Positions 8,112 to 20,700 of a DNA stretch of 64,000 nucleotides are shown here, one piece after another. The number at the start of each line of letters is the position of its first letter. Within the stretch, counting starts at the first letter, position 1. The DNA is from Mytilisepta virgata (taxonomy: Eukaryota > Mollusca > Bivalvia > Mytilida > Mytilidae): contig CM051518.1 of NCBI GenBank assembly GCA_028015205.1, positions 52,872,372 through 52,936,371 on the forward strand, given 5' to 3'. The notes beneath the pieces are model-generated. The model searched no databases. It saw nothing but the letters and a program-made list of their open reading frames with translations, and was not told the origin of the DNA. The position numbers and the translations under genes were made by a program.

Positions 8112-11100
8112 CTAGAATTGCAATTGCGAGCAATAGCAGATGTCGCCCCTGGCAGCCATCTTGAAAATGGCGGCCATTTCGAAAAAAAAAGTATTGATTG
8201 CACACCTTCACATAGTGATCTTACTTTCTGCCAAGTTTCATTCAATTCTATCCATGTTAAGTTTTTCGCCATTTTAACATCATTTTTCAAAATGGCCGTC
8301 AAACGTCTCCAACCGATCGCCATTTTTTTTCATCAGTTTGTTCTTCTAATTGTACTTTACAAACCTACGAAGTTTAATGAAATTCTATGGTACAGTTTTT
8401 GAGATATAAACGTTTTAAATTTTCGGAGGGTACCGATCTTTGAATGGCGGCCATCTTGAAAATGGCGGCCATTTCGAAAAAAAAAGTATTGATTGCACAT
8501 CTTCACATAGTGATCTTACTTTCTGCCAAGTTTCATTCAATTCTATCCAGGCATCTCCGAGAACTAAGCCGGACAAAAATCATTGGAAAGAAAGAAAGAA
8601 AGAATAATAATAACTAGAATTGCAATTGCGAGCAATAGCAGATGTCGCCCCTGGCAGCCATCTAGAAAATGGCGGCCATTTCGGAAAAAAAAGTATTGAT
8701 TGCACACCTTCACATAGTGATCTTACTTTCTGCCAAGTTTCATTCAATTCTATCCATGTTAAGTTTTTCGCCATTTTAACATCATTTTTCAAAATGGCCG
8801 CCAAACGTCTCCAACCGATCGCCATTTTTTTTCATCAGTTTGTTCTTCTAATTGTACTTTACAAACCTACGAAGTTTAATGAAATTCTATGGTACAGTTT
8901 TTGAGATATAAACGTTTTAAATTTTCGGAGGGTACCGATCTTTGAATGGCGGCCATCTTGAAAATGGCGGCCATTTCGAAAAAAAAAGTATTGATTGCAC
9001 ATCTTCACATAGTGATCTTACTTTCTGCCAAGTTTCATTCAATTCTATCCAGGCATCTCCGAGAACTAAGCCGGACAAAAATCATTGGAAAGAAAGAAAG
9101 AAAGAATAATAATAATAATAATAATAATAACAAAGAAACGGAAGAATAACAATATGTCGTCCCGTGACTACGTTCGGGGCGACATAACTAGAATTGCAAT
9201 TGCGAGCAATAGCAGATGTCGCCCCTGGCAGCCATCTTGAAAATGGCGGCCATTTTGAAAAAAAAAGTACTGATTGCACACCTTCACATAGTGATCTTAC
9301 TTTCTGCCAAGTTTCATTCAATTCTATCGATGTTAAGTTTTTCGCCATTTTAACATCATTTTTCAAAATGGCCGCCAAACGTCTCCAACCGATCGCCATT
9401 TTTTTTCATGAGTTTGTTCTTCTAATTGTACTTTACAAACATACGAAGTTTAATGAAATTCTATGGTACAGTTTTTGAGATATAAACGTTTTAAATTTTC
9501 GGAGGGTACCGATCTTTGAATGGCGGCCATCTTGAAAATGGCGGCCATTTGGGAAAAAAAAGTATTGATTGCACACCTTCACATAGTGATCTTACTTTCT
9601 GCCAAGTTTCATTCAATTCTATCCAGGCATCTCCGAGAACTAAGCCGGACAAAAATCATTCGAAAGAAAGAAAGAAAGAAAGAATAATAATAATAACTAG
9701 AATTGCAATTGCGAGCAATAGCAGATGTCGCCCCTGGCAGCCATCTTGAAAATGGCGGCCATTTTGAAAAAAAAAGTACTGATTGCACACCTTCACATAG
9801 TGATCTTACTTTCTGCCAAGTTTCATTCAATTCTATCGATGTTAAGTTTTTCGCCATTTTAACATCATTTTTCAAAATGGCCGCCAAACGTCTCCAACCG
9901 ATCGCCATTTTTTTTCATCAGTTTGTTCTTCTAATTGTACTTTACAAACATACGAAGTTTAATGAAATTCTATGGTACAGTTTTTGAGATATAAACGTTT
10001 TAAATTTTCGGAGGGTACCGATCTTTGAATGGCGGCCATCTTGAAAATGGCGGCCATTTCGAAAAAAAAAGTATTGATTGCACATCTTCACATAGTGATC
10101 TTACTTTCTGCCAAGTTTCATTCAATTCTATCCAGGCATCTCCGAGAACTAAGCCGGACAAAAATCATTGGAAAGAAAGAAAGAAAGAAAGAAAGAATAA
10201 TAATAACTAGAATTGCAATTGCGAGCAATAGCAGATGTCGCCCCTGGCAGCCATCTTGAAAATGGCGGCCATTTTGAAAAAAAAAGTACTGATTGCACAC
10301 CTTCACATAGTGATCTTACTTTCTGCCAAGTTTCATTCAATTCTATCGATGTTAAGTTTTTCGCCATTTTAACATCATTTTTCAAAATGGCCGCCAAACG
10401 TCTCCAACCGATCGCCATTTTTTTTCATGAGTTTGTTCTTCTAATTGTACTTTACAAACATACGAAGTTTAATGAAATTCTATGGTACAGTTTTTGAGAT
10501 ATAAACGTTTTAAATTTTCGGAGGGTACCGATCTTTGAATGGCGGCCATCTTGAAAATGGCGGCCATTTGGGAAAAAAAAGTATTGATTGCACACCTTCA
10601 CATAGTGATCTTACTTTCTGCCAAGTTTCATTCAATTCTATCCAGGCATCTCCGAGAACTAAGCCGGACAAAAATCATTGGAAAGAAAGAAAGAAAGAAA
10701 GAATAATAATAATAACTAGAATTGCAATTGCGAGCAATAGCAGATGTCGCCCCTGGCAGCCATCTAGAAAATGGCGGCCATTTCGAAAAAAAAGTATTGA
10801 TTGCACACCTTCACATAGTGATCTTACTTTCTGCCAAGTTTCATTCAATTCTATCCATGTTAAGTTTTTCGCCATTTTAACATCATTTTTCAAAATGGCC
10901 GCCAAACGTCTCCAACCGATCGCCATTTTTTTTCATCAGTTTGTTCTTCTAATTGTACTTTACAAACCTACGAAGTTTAATGAAATTCTATGGTACAGTT
11001 TTTGAGATATAAACGTTTTAAATTTTCGGAGGGTACCGATCTTTGAATGGCGGCCATCTTGAAAATGGCGGCCATTTCGAAAAAAAAAGTATTGATTGCA

Positions 11101-12376
11101 CATCTTCACATAGTGATCTTACTTTCTGCCAAGTTTCATTCAATTCTATCCAGGCATCTCCGAGAACTAAGCCGGACAAAAATCATTGGAAAGAAAGAAA
11201 GAAAGAAAGAAAGAATAATAATAATAACTAGAATTGCAATTGCGAGCAATAGCAGATGTCGCCCCTGGCAGCCATCTAGAAAATGGCGGCCATTTCGAAA
11301 AAAAAGTATTGATTGCACACCTTCACATAGTGATCTTACTTTCTGCCAAGTTTCATTCAATTCTATCCATGTTAAGTTTTTCGCCATTTTAACATCATTT
11401 TTCAAAATGGCCGCCAAACGTCTCCAACCGATCGCCATTTTTTTTCATCAGTTTGTTCTTCTAATTGTACTTTACAAACCTACGAAGTTTAATGAAATTC
11501 TATGGTACAGTTTTTGAGATATAAACGTTTTAAATTTTCGGAGGGTACCAATCTTTGAATGGCGGCCATCTTGAAAATGGCGGCCATTTCGAAAAAAAAA
11601 GTATTGATTGCACATCTTCACATAGTGATCTTACTTTCTGCCAAGTTTCATTCAATTCTATCCAGGCATCTCCGAGAACTAAGCCGGACAAAAATCATTG
11701 GAAAGAAAGAAAGAAAGAAAGAAAGAATAATAATAATAATAATAATAACAAAGAAACGGAAGAATAACAATATGTCGTCCCGTGACTACGTTCGGGGCGA
11801 CATAATAATAATAACAAAGAAACGGAAGAATAACAATATGTCGTCCCGTGACTACGTTCGGGGCGACATAATAACTAGAATTGCAATTGCGAGCAATAGC
11901 AGATGTCGCCCCTGGCAGCCATCTTGAAAATGGCGGCCATTTTGAAAAAAAAAGTATTGATTGCACACCTTCACATAGTGATCTTACTTTCTGCCAAGTT
12001 TCATTCAATTCTATCCATGTTAAGTTTTTCGCCATTTTAACATCATTTTTCAAAATGGCCGCCAAACGTCTCCAACCGATCGCCATTTTTTTTCATGAGT
12101 TTGTTCTTCTAATTGTACTTTACAAACCTACGAAGTTTAATGAAATTCTATGGTACAGTTTTTGAGATACAAACGTTTTAAATTTTCGGAGGGTACCGAT
12201 CTTTGAATGGCGGCCATCTTGAAAATGGCGGCCATTTCGAAAAAAAAAGTATTGATTGCACATCTTCACATAGTGATCTTACTTTCTGCCAAGTTTCATT
12301 CAATTCTATCCAGGCATCTCCGAGAACTAAGCCGGACAAAAATCATTGGAAAGAAAGAAAGAAAGAATAATAATAA
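8112..12376 (+). repeat. Family 1 units starting 8112, 8614, 9188, 9697, 10207, 10716, 11228, 11875
   Basis: Hairpin modules: one in 8614 (9131-9185) and two in 11228 (11749-11869); the rest have none. Unit 9188 has CATTCGAAAG in place of CATTGGAAAG. Unit 11228 has GTACCAATC near 11549, shared with unit 58942. Unit 11875 combines GAGTTTG with ACCTACG and has GAGATACAAACG, shared only with unit 36057. Confidence 0.9.
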
Positions 12377-13542
12377 CTAGAATTGCAATTGCGAGCAATA
12401 GCAGATGTCGCCCCTGGCAGCCATCTTGAAAATGGCGGCCATTTCGAAAAAAAAAGTATTGATTGCACACCTTCACATAGTGATCTTACTTTCTGCCAAG
12501 TTTCATTCAATTCTATCCATGTTAAGTTTTTCGCCATTTTAACATCATTTTTCAAAATGGCCGCCAAACGTCTCCAACCGATCGCCATTTTTTTTCATCA
12601 GTTTGTTCTTCTAATTGTACTTTACAAACCTACGAAGTTTAATGAAATTCTATGGTACAGTTTTTGAGATATAAACGTGTTAAATTACCGATCTATGAAT
12701 GGCGGCCATCTTGAAAATGGCGGCCATTTTGAAAAAAAAAGTATTGATTGCACACCTTCACATAGTGATCTTACTTTCTGCCAAGTTTCATTCAATTCTA
12801 TCGATGTTAAGTTTTTCGCCATTTTAACATCATTTTTCAAAATGGCCGTCAAACGTCTCCAACCGATCGCCATTTTTTTTCATCAGTTTGTTCTTCTAAT
12901 TGTACTTTACAAACATACGAAGTTTAATGAAATTCTATGGTACAGTTTTTGAGATATAAACGTTTTAAATTTTCGGAGGGTACCGATCTTTGAATGGCGG
13001 CCATCTTGAAAATGGCGGCCATTTCGAAAAAAAAAGTATTGATTGCACACCTTCACATAGTGATCTTACTTTCTGCCAAGTTTCATTCCATTCTATCCAT
13101 GTTAAGTTTTTCGCCATTTTAACATCATTTTTCAAAATGGCCGCCAAACGTCTCCAACCGATCGCCATTTTTTTTCATCAGTTTGTTCTTCTAATTGTAC
13201 TTTACAAACCTACGAAGTTTAATGAAATTCTATGGTACAGTTTTTGAGATATAAACGTTTTAAATTTTCGGAGGGTACCGATCTTTGAATGGCGGCCATC
13301 TTGAAAATGGCGGCCATTTCGAAAAAAAAAGTATTGATTGCACATCTTCACATAGTGATCTTACTTTCTGCCAAGTTTCATTCAATTCTATCCAGGCATC
13401 TCCGAGAACTAAGCCGGACAAAAATCATTGGAAAGAAAGAAAGAAAGAAAGAAAGAAAGAATAATAATAATAATAACAAAGAAACGGAAGAATAACAATA
13501 TGTCGTCCCGTGACTACGTTCGGGGCGACATAATAATAATAA
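12377..13542 (+). repeat. Extended unit with four a copies
   Basis: Order: 5' end, a, b ending in J1 (about 12674), a, b, a, b, a', tail, six AAAG repeats and one hairpin module (13477-13531). Only one 5' end and one tail are present, so the extra a-b segments are internal gains. The third a copy carries CATTCCATTC (about 13084), shared with the extended unit at 15721. Confidence 0.9.
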
Positions 13543-14032
13543 CTAGAATTGCAATTGCGAGCAATAGCAGATGTCGCCCCTGGCAGCCATCTTGAAAATG
13601 GCGGCCATTTTGGAAAAAAAAGTACTGATTGCACACCTTCACATAGTGATCTTACTTTCTGCCAAGTTTCATTCAATTCTATCGATGTTAAGTTTTTCGC
13701 CATTTTAACATCATTTTTCAAAATGGCCGCCAAACGTCTCCAACCGATCGCCATTTTTTTTCATGAGTTTGTTCTTCTAATTGTACTTTACAAACATACG
13801 AAGTTTAATGAAATTCTATGGTACAGTTTTTGAGATATAAACGTTTTAAATTTTCGGAGGGTACCGATCTTTGAATGGCGGCCATCTTGAAAATGGCGGC
13901 CATTTGGGAAAAAAAAGTATTGATTGCACACCTTCACATAGTGATCTTACTTTCTGCCAAGTTTCATTCAATTCTATCCAGGCATCTCCGAGAACTAAGC
14001 CGGACAAAAATCATTGGAAAGAAAGAAAGAAA

Positions 14033-14072
<40 letters not shown>

Positions 14073-15720
14073 GAAACGGAAGAATAACAATATGTCGTCC
14101 CGTGACTACGTTCGGGGCGACATAATAATAACAAAGAAACGGAAGAATAACAATATGTCGTCCCGTGACTACGTTCGGGGCGACATAATAACTAGAATTG
14201 CAATTGCGAGCAATAGCAGATGTCGCCCCTGGCAGCCATCTTGAAAATGGCGGCCATTTTGAAAAAAAAAGTACTGATTGCACACCTTCACATAGTGATC
14301 TTACTTTCTGCCAAGTTTCATTCAATTCTATCGATGTTAAGTTTTTCGCCATTTTAACATCATTTTTCAAAATGGCCGCCAAACGTCTCCAACCGATCGC
14401 CATTTTTTTTCATGAGTTTGTTCTTCTAATTGTACTTTACAAACATACGAAGTTTAATGAAATTCTATGGTACAGTTTTTGAGATATAAACGTTTTAAAT
14501 TTTCGGAGGGTACCGATCTTTGAATGGCGGCCATCTTGAAAATGGCGGCCATTTCGAAAAAAAAAGTATTGATTGCACATCTTCACATAGTGATCTTACT
14601 TTCTGCCAAGTTTCATTCAATTCTATCCAGGCATCTCCGAGAACTAAGCCGGACAAAAATCATTGGAAAGAAAGAAAGAAAGAAAGAAAGAATAATAATA
14701 ATAACTAGAATTGCAATTGCGAGCAATAGCAGATGTCGTCCCTGGCAGCCATCTTGAAAATGGCGGCCATTTTGAAAAAAAAAGTACTGATTGCACACCT
14801 TCACATAGTGATCTTACTTTCTGCCAAGTTTCATTCAATTCTATCGATGTTAAGTTTTTCGCCATTTTAACATCATTTTTCAAAATGGCCGCCAAACGTC
14901 TCCAACCGATCGCCATTTTTTTTCATGAGTTTGTTCTTCTAATTGTACTTTACAAACATACGAAGTTTAATGAAATTCTATGGTACAGTTTTTGAGATAT
15001 AAACGTTTTAAATTTTCGGAGGGTACCGATCTTTGAATGGCGGCCATCTTGAAAATGGCGGCCATTTGGGAAAAAAAAGTATTGATTGCACACCTTCACA
15101 TAGTGATCTTACTTTCTGCCAAGTTTCATTCAATTCTATCCAGGCATCTCCGAGAACTAAGCCGGACAAAAATCATTGGAAAGAAAGAAAGAAAGAATAA
15201 TAATAATAATAATAACTAGAATTGCAATTGCGAGCAATAGCAGATGTCGCCCCTGGCAGCCATCTAGAAAATGGCGGCCATTTCGGAAAAAAAAGTATTG
15301 ATTGCACACCTTCACATAGTGATCTTACTTTCTGCCAAGTTTCATTCAATTCTATCCATGTTAAGTTTTTCGCCATTTTAACATCATTTTTCAAAATGGC
15401 CGCCAAACGTCTCCAACCGATCGCCATTTTTTTTCATCAGTTTGTTCTTCTAATTGTACTTTACAAACCTACGAAGTTTAATGAAATTCTATGGTACAGT
15501 TTTTGAGATATAAACGTTTTAAATTTTCGGAGGGTACCGATCTTTGAATGGCGGCCATCTTGAAAATGGCGGCCATTTCGAAAAAAAAAGTATTGATTGC
15601 ACATCTTCACATAGTGATCTTACTTTCTGCCAAGTTTCATTCAATTCTATCCAGGCATCTCCGAGAACTAAGCCGGACAAAAATCATTGGAAAGAAAGAA
15701 AGAAAGAATAATAATAATAA
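13543..15720 (+). repeat. Family 1 units starting 13543, 14192, 14705, 15216
   Basis: Unit 13543 has a long (AAT)n tract and two hairpin modules (14069-14186); the others have none. Unit 14705 carries the tag variant ATGTCGTCCC. Unit 15216 has CATCTAGAAAATGG. Confidence 0.9.
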
Positions 15721-16776
15721 CTAGAATTGCAATTGCGAGCAATAGCAGATGTCGCCCCTGGCAGCCATCTTGAAAATGGCGGCCATTTCGAAAAAAAAAG
15801 TATTGATTGCACACCTTCACATAGTGATCTTACTTTCTGCCAAGTTTCATTCAATTCTATCCATGTTAAGTTTTTCGCCATTTTAACATCATTTTTCAAA
15901 ATGGCCGCCAAACGTCTCCAACCGATCGCCATTTTTTTTCATCAGTTTGTTCTTCTAATTGTACTTTACAAACCTACGAAGTTTAATGAAATTCTATGGT
16001 ACAGTTTTTGAGATATAAACGTGTTAAATTACCGATCTATGAATGGCGGCCATCTTGAAAATGGCGGCCATTTTGAAAAAAAAAGTATTGATTGCACACC
16101 TTCACATAGTGATCTTACTTTCTGCCAAGTTTCATTCAATTCTATCGATGTTAAGTTTTTCGCCATTTTAACATCATTTTTCAAAATGGCCGTCAAACGT
16201 CTCCAACCGATCGCCATTTTTTTTCATGAGTTTGTTCTTCTAATTGTACTTTACAAACATACGAAGTTTAATGAAATTCTATGGTACAGTTTTTGAGATA
16301 TAAACGTTTTAAATTTTCGGAGGGTACCGATCTTTGAATGGCGGCCATCTTGAAAATGGCGGCCATTTCGAAAAAAAAAGTATTGATTGCACACCTTCAC
16401 ATAGTGATCTTACTTTCTGCCAAGTTTCATTCCATTCTATCCATGTTAAGTTTTTCGCCATTTTAACATCATTTTTCAAAATGGCCGCCAAACGTCTCCA
16501 ACCGATCGCCATTTTTTTTCATCAGTTTGTTCTTCTAATTGTACTTTACAAACCTACGAAGTTTAATGAAATTCTATGGTACAGTTTTTGAGATATAAAC
16601 GTTTTAAATTTTCGGAGGGTACCGATCTTTGAATGGCGGCCATCTTGAAAATGGCGGCCATTTCGAAAAAAAAAGTATTGATTGCACATCTTCACATAGT
16701 GATCTTACTTTCTGCCAAGTTTCATTCAATTCTATCCAGGCATCTCCGAGAACTAAGCCGGACAAAAATCATTGGA

Positions 16777-16808
<32 letters not shown>

Positions 16809-17022
16809 ATAATAATAATAATAACAAAGAAACGGAAGAATAACAATATGTCGTCCCGTGACTACGTTCGGGGCGACATAATAATAATAATAACAAAGAA
16901 ACGGAAGAATAACAATATGTCGTCCCGTGACTACGTTCGGGGCGACATAATAATAATAATAACAAAGAAACGGAAGAATAACAATATGTCGTCCCGTGAC
17001 TACGTTCGGGGCGACATAATAA
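15721..17022 (+). repeat. Second four-a extended unit
   Basis: Same internal order as the unit at 12377 (a, b-J1, a, b, a, b, a', tail), including the private CATTCCATTC variant. It differs at single positions such as GAGTTTG for CAGTTTG in the second b, and ends with seven AAAG repeats and three hairpin modules instead of one. Confidence 0.9.
16825..17017 (+). repeat. Three hairpin modules
   Basis: Evenly spaced run of three modules separated by (AAT)n, closing the extended unit 15721. Confidence 0.9.
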
Positions 17023-17528
17023 CTAGAATTGCAATTGCGAGCAATAGCAGATGTCGCCCCTGGCAGCCATCTTGAAAATGGCGGCCATTTTGAAAAAAAA
17101 AGTACTGATTGCACACCTTCACATAGTGATCTTACTTTCTGCCAAGTTTCATTCAATTCTATCGATGTTAAGTTTTTCGCCATTTTAACATCATTTTTCA
17201 AAATGGCCGCCAAACGTCTCCAACCGATCGCCATTTTTTTTCATGAGTTTGTTCTTCTAATTGTACTTTACAAACATACGAAGTTTAATGAAATTCTATG
17301 GTACAGTTTTTGAGATATAAACGTTTTAAATTTTCGGAGGGTACCGATCTTTGAATGGCGGCCATCTTGAAAATGGCGGCCATTTGGGAAAAAAAAGTAT
17401 TGATTGCACACCTTCACATAGTGATCTTACTTTCTGCCAAGTTTCATTCAATTCTATCCAGGCATCTCCGAGAACTAAGCCGGACAAAAATCATTGGAAA
17501 GAAAGAAAGAAAGAAAGAATAATAATAA
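17023..17528 (+). repeat. Family 1 unit before family 3
   Basis: Ordinary unit with the TACTG/CGATG/GAGTTTG/ACATACG body and the GGGAAA a' type. It has no hairpin module; its AAT tract abuts family 3. Confidence 0.9.
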
Positions 17529-17539
17529 CTAGGTATGAT

Positions 17540-17560
17540 TGTGATCGCAAGCGAGTCACA
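17540..17560 (+). other. 5' inverted repeat of family 3
   Basis: TGTGATCGC (17540-17548) pairs with GCGA (17551-17554) plus TCACA (17556-17560), with one bulged G and an AA centre. The tag begins two bases later. Confidence 0.8.
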
Positions 17561-17621
17561 AGATGTCTCCCAAACCCCCATTGCCACTATCTAGAGCTTA
17601 TCAGTAACCCCCTAAATTCCC

Positions 17622-18035
17622 TTTTGCTCTATTCACCTACAAAATTTCAGAATCCTACCCACCTAGGTTACAGAGATATCGCAATGTCCTATATAATGAC
17701 CTTTTCCTGTTTCCATGGAAACAGCGGCCATTTTGATTTTTTTTTAAGCCCTTTGCAATCGCCATCATTTAAAACCCCTAAATATCAATTTTCATTGAAA
17801 TCGAAGCACTTCGAAAGAATTTCGAATTTTGGGCCCGAAAAATCACATTTTCGTAAATAACGCGAAAACCGTAAATATCGCTTCAAATTTTTTTTTCGTA
17901 TAATTAAAGAGCACCTTTTGCTCTATTCACCTACAAAATTTCAGAATCCTACCCACCTAGGTTACTGACATAAAGCAATGTCTCCTATATAATGACCTTT
18001 TTCTGTTTCCACGGAAAAGGCGGCCATTTTGAAAA
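17622..18035 (+). repeat. Direct repeats, period 294 bp, in family 3
   Basis: A segment beginning TTTTGCTCTATTCACC at 17622 recurs at 17916. It continues through CCCACCTAGGTTAC, ATATAATGACCTTTT and GCGGCCATTTTGA with several substitutions. The intervening 17740-17915 is AT-rich with TTCGAA motifs and no gene signal. Confidence 0.85.
17709..17722 (+). promoter_or_regulatory. Perfect palindrome resembling an RFX X-box
   Basis: GTTTCCATGGAAAC is a perfect 14-bp palindrome similar to the animal RFX X-box (GTTNCCATGGNAAC type). The second direct repeat reads GTTTCCACGGAAAA and is degraded. Binding is not shown; the match may be chance or a fossil site. Confidence 0.35.
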
Positions 18036-18080
18036 TTTTAAAAGTCGTTTGCAAAACTTCAGGTCACCCTTAACATATTC

Positions 18081-18132
18081 CCAAAGTTTCATATTGATTG
18101 GACATTGCATCTTTGAGAAACGTCGCGGACAA
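18081..18132 (+). other. Tail domain of family 3
   Basis: CCAAAGTTTCATATTGATTG through CGCGGACAAC corresponds to the family 1 and 2 tails. It is followed by GGAAAG purine sequence, as in family 1. Confidence 0.7.
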
Positions 18133-18156
18133 CATTGAACGGAAAGAAAAAGGAAA

Positions 18157-18201
18157 GAAGAAGAAGAAGAAGAAGAAGAAGAAGAAGAAGAATAATAATA
18201 A
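18157..18201 (+). repeat. (AAG)n and (AAT)n microsatellite of family 3
   Basis: About eleven AAG repeats followed by (AAT)3-4. It takes the place of the (AAAG)n-(AAT)n tract in family 1. Confidence 0.95.
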
Positions 18202-18219
18202 GAAACCGGACAAAAACAA

Positions 18220-18251
18220 TATGTCTCCCAAAACTTTGTTTGGGAGACATA
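18220..18251 (+). other. Terminal hairpin of family 3
   Basis: ATGTCTCCCAAA pairs perfectly with TTTGGGAGACAT around a 6-nt loop ACTTTG, with an extra outer T-A pair. It is preceded by AAAAACAA, as in family 2. Confidence 0.9.
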
Positions 18252-18255
18252 ATAA

Positions 18256-19758
18256 CTAGAATTGCAATTGCGAGCAATAGCAGATGTCGCCCCTGGCAGC
18301 CATCTAGAAAATGGCGGCCATTTCGGAAAAAAAAGTATTGATTGCACACCTTCACATAGTGATCTTACTTTCTGCCAAGTTTCATTCAATTCTATCCATG
18401 TTAAGTTTTTCGCCATTTTAACATCATTTTTCAAAATGGCCGCCAAACGTCTCCAACCGATCGCCATTTTTTTTCATCAGTTTGTTCTTCTAATTGTACT
18501 TTACAAACCTACGAAGTTTAATGAAATTCTATGGTACAGTTTTTGAGATATAAACGTTTTAAATTTTCGGAGGGTACCGATCTTTGAATGGCGGCCATCT
18601 TGAAAATGGCGGCCATTTCGAAAAAAAAAGTATTGATTGCACATCTTCACATAGTGATCTTACTTTCTGCCAAGTTTCATTCAATTCTATCCAGGCATCT
18701 CCGAGAACTAAGCCGGACAAAAATCATTGGAAAGAAAGAAAGAAAGAATAATAATAATAACTAGAATTGCAATTGCGAGCAATAGCAGATGTCGCCCCTG
18801 GCAGCCATCTAGAAAATGGCGGCCATTTCGGAAAAAAAAGTATTGATTGCACACCTTCACATAGTGATCTTACTTTCTGCCAAGTTTCATTCAATTCTAT
18901 CCATGTTAAGTTTTTCGCCATTTTAACATCATTTTTCAAAATGGCCGCCAAACGTCTCCAACCGATCGCCATTTTTTTTCATCAGTTTGTTCTTCTAATT
19001 GTACTTTACAAACCTACGAAGTTTAATGAAATTCTATGGTACAGTTTTTGAGATATAAACGTTTTAAATTTTCGGAGGGTACCGATCTTTGAATGGCGGC
19101 CATCTTGAAAATGGCGGCCATTTCGAAAAAAAAAGTATTGATTGCACATCTTCACATAGTGATCTTACTTTCTGCCAAGTTTCATTCAATTCTATCCAGG
19201 CATCTCCGAGAACTAAGCCGGACAAAAATCATTGGAAAGAAAGAAAGAAAGAATAATAATAATAATAACTAGAATTGCAATTGCGAGCAATAGCAGATGT
19301 CGCCCCTGGCAGCCATCTTGAAAATGGCGGCCATTTTGGAAAAAAAAGTACTGATTGCACACCTTCACATAGTGATCTTACTTTCTGCCAAGTTTCATTC
19401 AATTCTATCGATGTTAAGTTTTTCGCCATTTTAACATCATTTTTCAAAATGGCCGCCAAACGTCTCCAACCGATCGCCATTTTTTTTCATGAGTTTGTTC
19501 TTCTAATTGTACTTTACAAACATACGAAGTTTAATGAAATTCTATGGTACAGTTTTTGAGATATAAACGTTTTAAATTTTCGGAGGGTACCGATCTTTGA
19601 ATGGCGGCCATCTTGAAAATGGCGGCCATTTGGGAAAAAAAAGTATTGATTGCACACCTTCACATAGTGATCTTACTTTCTGCCAAGTTTCATTCAATTC
19701 TATCCAGGCATCTCCGAGAACTAAGCCGGACAAAAATCATTGGAAAGAAAGAAAGAAA

Positions 19759-19798
<40 letters not shown>

Positions 19799-19983
19799 GA
19801 AACGGAAGAATAACAATATGTCGTCCCGTGACTACGTTCGGGGCGACATAATAATAATAATAACAAAGAAACGGAAGAATAACAATATGTCGTCCCGTGA
19901 CTACGTTCGGGGCGACATAATAATAACAAAGAAACGGAAGAATAACAATATGTCGTCCCGTGACTACGTTCGGGGCGACATAA
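18256..19983 (+). repeat. Family 1 units starting 18256, 18761, 19269
   Basis: Units 18256 and 18761 are nearly identical, both with CATCTAGAAAATGG and ATTTCGGAAA. Unit 19269 has the other body haplotype, a long (AAT)n tract and three hairpin modules. Confidence 0.9.
19795..19981 (+). repeat. Three hairpin modules
   Basis: Run of three modules with AAT spacers of differing length, directly before the short unit at 19984. Confidence 0.9.
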
Positions 19984-20178
19984 CTAGAATTGCAATTGCG
20001 AGCAATAGCAGATGTCGCCCCTGGCAGCCATCTTGAAAATGGCGGCCATTTCGAAAAAAAAAGTATTGATTGCACACCTTCACATAGTGATCTTACTTTC
20101 TGCCAAGTTTCATTCAATTCTATCCAGGCATCTCCGAGAACTAAGCCGGACAAAAATCATTGGAAAGAAAGAATAATA
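19984..20178 (+). repeat. Short family 1 unit (195 bp)
   Basis: Single a copy joined to the tail, no spacer b, only two AAAG repeats, no hairpin module. Same structure as the unit at 130. Confidence 0.9.
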
Positions 20179-20700
20179 ACTAGAATTGCAATTGCGAGCA
20201 ATAGCAGATGTCGCCCCTGGCAGCCATCTTGAAAATGGCGGCCATTTCGAAAAAAAAGTATTGATTGCACACCTTCACATAGTGATCTTACTTTCTGCCA
20301 AGTTTCATTCAATTCTATCCATGTTAAGTTTTTCGCCATTTTAACATCATTTTTCAAAATGGCCGCCAAACGTCTCCAACCGATCGCCATTTTTTTTCAT
20401 CAGTTTGTTCTTCTAATTGTACTTTACAAACCTACGAAGTTTAATGAAATTCTATGGTACAGTTTTTGAGATATAAACGTTTTAAATTTTCGGAGGGTAC
20501 CGATCTTTGAATGGCGGCCATCTTGAAAATGGCGGCCATTTCGAAAAAAAAAGTATTGATTGCACATCTTCACATAGTGATCTTACTTTCTGCCAAGTTT
20601 CATTCAATTCTATCCAGGCATCTCCGAGAACTAAGCCGGACAAAAATCATTGGAAAGAAAGAAAGAAAGAAAGAAAGAATAATAATAATAATAATAATAA
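20179..20700 (+). repeat. Ordinary family 1 unit
   Basis: Full unit with the TATTG/CCATG/CAGTTTG/ACCTACG body, five AAAG repeats, (AAT)n and no hairpin module. Confidence 0.9.

Larger units (their letters stand above)
17529..18255 (+). mobile_element. Family 3 element, single copy
   Basis: An element of about 730 bp with its own body between family 1 units. It starts CTAGGTATG, has a bulged 5' inverted repeat, a 12-nt tag (17563-17574), two copies of a roughly 120-bp direct repeat 294 bp apart, a tail domain, an (AAG)n tract, (AAT)n and a terminal hairpin. The tag ATGTCTCCCAAA is the exact reverse complement of the hairpin right arm TTTGGGAGACAT. One open frame crosses from the preceding unit into it but spans repeat DNA and is not a gene. 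It ends GACATAATAA directly before a family 1 CTAG. Confidence 0.7.

Noticed and set aside
17351..17860. 169-codon frame entering family 3
   Set aside because: It spans a family 1 tail and AT-rich family 3 sequence with no recognisable domain or splice context; it is a chance open frame.
18135..18341. Arginine-rich small protein from the AAG tract
   Set aside because: It is a translation of an (AAG)n microsatellite running across the junction of two elements.
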